From Geofilum rubicundum JCM 15548 (GTDB lineage: Bacteria > Bacteroidota > Bacteroidia > Bacteroidales > Marinilabiliaceae), in NCBI RefSeq assembly GCF_000974365.1, contig NZ_BAZW01000041.1, positions 1 to 37,203 on the forward strand: a stretch of DNA of 37,203 nt, written 5' to 3'. Below the pieces are notes generated by a model that was not told the origin of the DNA, did not search any database, and saw only the letters and a list, made by a program, of their open reading frames with translations. Made by a program: the position numbers and the translations under genes. Below, piece by piece: positions 37,026 to 37,203 of the stretch (position 1 is its first letter; each line of letters starts with the position of its first letter).

Positions 37026-37203
37026 ATGGGAACAGCATTGAGTAACATGCAAATAGAGCTTTTAAAGCTTTATTCAACAAATATTCCCGATGAGCAATTG
37101 AGGGAAATAAAGCTTTTATTAAGCCATTATTTTGCTGATAAAGCATCTGATGGAATCGATAAACTATGGGATGAAAATAACTGGAATAATGACACTATGA
37201 AGC
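37026..37203 (+). CDS. Putative type II antitoxin, truncated by the window end
   Basis: The frame MGTALSNMQIELLKLYSTN... is open to the last base (59 complete codons). The pattern LQ/M-x-ELLKLYSTNIPDEQL ... EIKLLLSHYFADKA ... DGIDKLWDENNWNNDTM resembles small antitoxin-like proteins that precede PIN-domain (VapC-type) toxins in Bacteroidota and cyanobacteria. That is recognition by eye. The start lacks a strong Shine-Dalgarno sequence. A toxin gene would be expected immediately to the right, outside the window. Confidence 0.65.
   Translation, partial: MGTALSNMQIELLKLYSTNIPDEQLREIKLLLSHYFADKASDGIDKLWDENNWNNDTMK

Overview
The window looks like a chromosomal stretch of a Bacteroidota genome, probably of the Marinilabiliales/Bacteroidales side. 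The evidence is a set of lineage-typical families (DUF349, DUF4249, DUF4922, a short-linker OdhB-type E2, AddB-like nuclease), Bacteroidota-type -7 boxes (TAnnTTTG) ahead of many genes, and start sites without strong Shine-Dalgarno sequences. I see no rRNA, tRNA, insertion sequence, CRISPR array or prophage. No gap between genes exceeds about 300 bases.

Layout: 1-1400 holds two small exported or anchored unknown proteins embedded in G-rich short repeats. 1408-3714 holds an ATP-grasp-like protein, a patatin-like phospholipase and a small Cse60-like protein. 3814-6491 holds pepD and serB. 6688-11798 is a tight minus-strand operon (small membrane protein, GT2 glycosyltransferase, DUF4922 HIT-like protein, SpoIID-like protein, AmpG/MurT-like MFS importer), divergent from a BadF/BadG sugar kinase at 11947-12798. 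I read this block as a probable cell-wall sugar salvage island. 12851-13858 is a thioredoxin reductase. 14042-17459 holds a DUF4249 lipoprotein and a Tat-exported Gfo/Idh/MocA oxidoreductase paired with a 3-keto-disaccharide hydrolase lipoprotein. 17523-20259 holds a YiiX-like amidase, a large unrecognised membrane protein and a coiled-coil protein. 20476-23105 is a redox module: thioredoxin, second thioredoxin reductase and an unusual thioredoxin-like protein, divergent from a Crp/Fnr regulator with FNR-like palindromes between them. 23296-29643 holds yidC, pyrG, a DUF349 protein and trmD. 29683-32557 is an AddB-like iron-sulfur nuclease. 32753-36891 is sucA-odhB. A truncated antitoxin-like gene runs off the right end.

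Two observations cut across genes. First, six arrays of degenerate 9-bp (sometimes 8-bp) G-rich tandem repeats lie at gene 3' ends. At the five loci whose upstream gene is visible, the G-rich strand is the sense strand of that gene; in four of them the array runs into the coding region and supplies the stop codon, and three unrelated proteins (MFS importer, Crp-type regulator, TrmD) consequently end in EKG. Second, seven genes, several of them essential, are interrupted by eleven apparent frameshifts. Every one is restored by adding a single base, mostly in short homopolymers, which points to systematic one-base deletions in the assembly rather than pseudogenes. Coordinates of those genes are given across the break.
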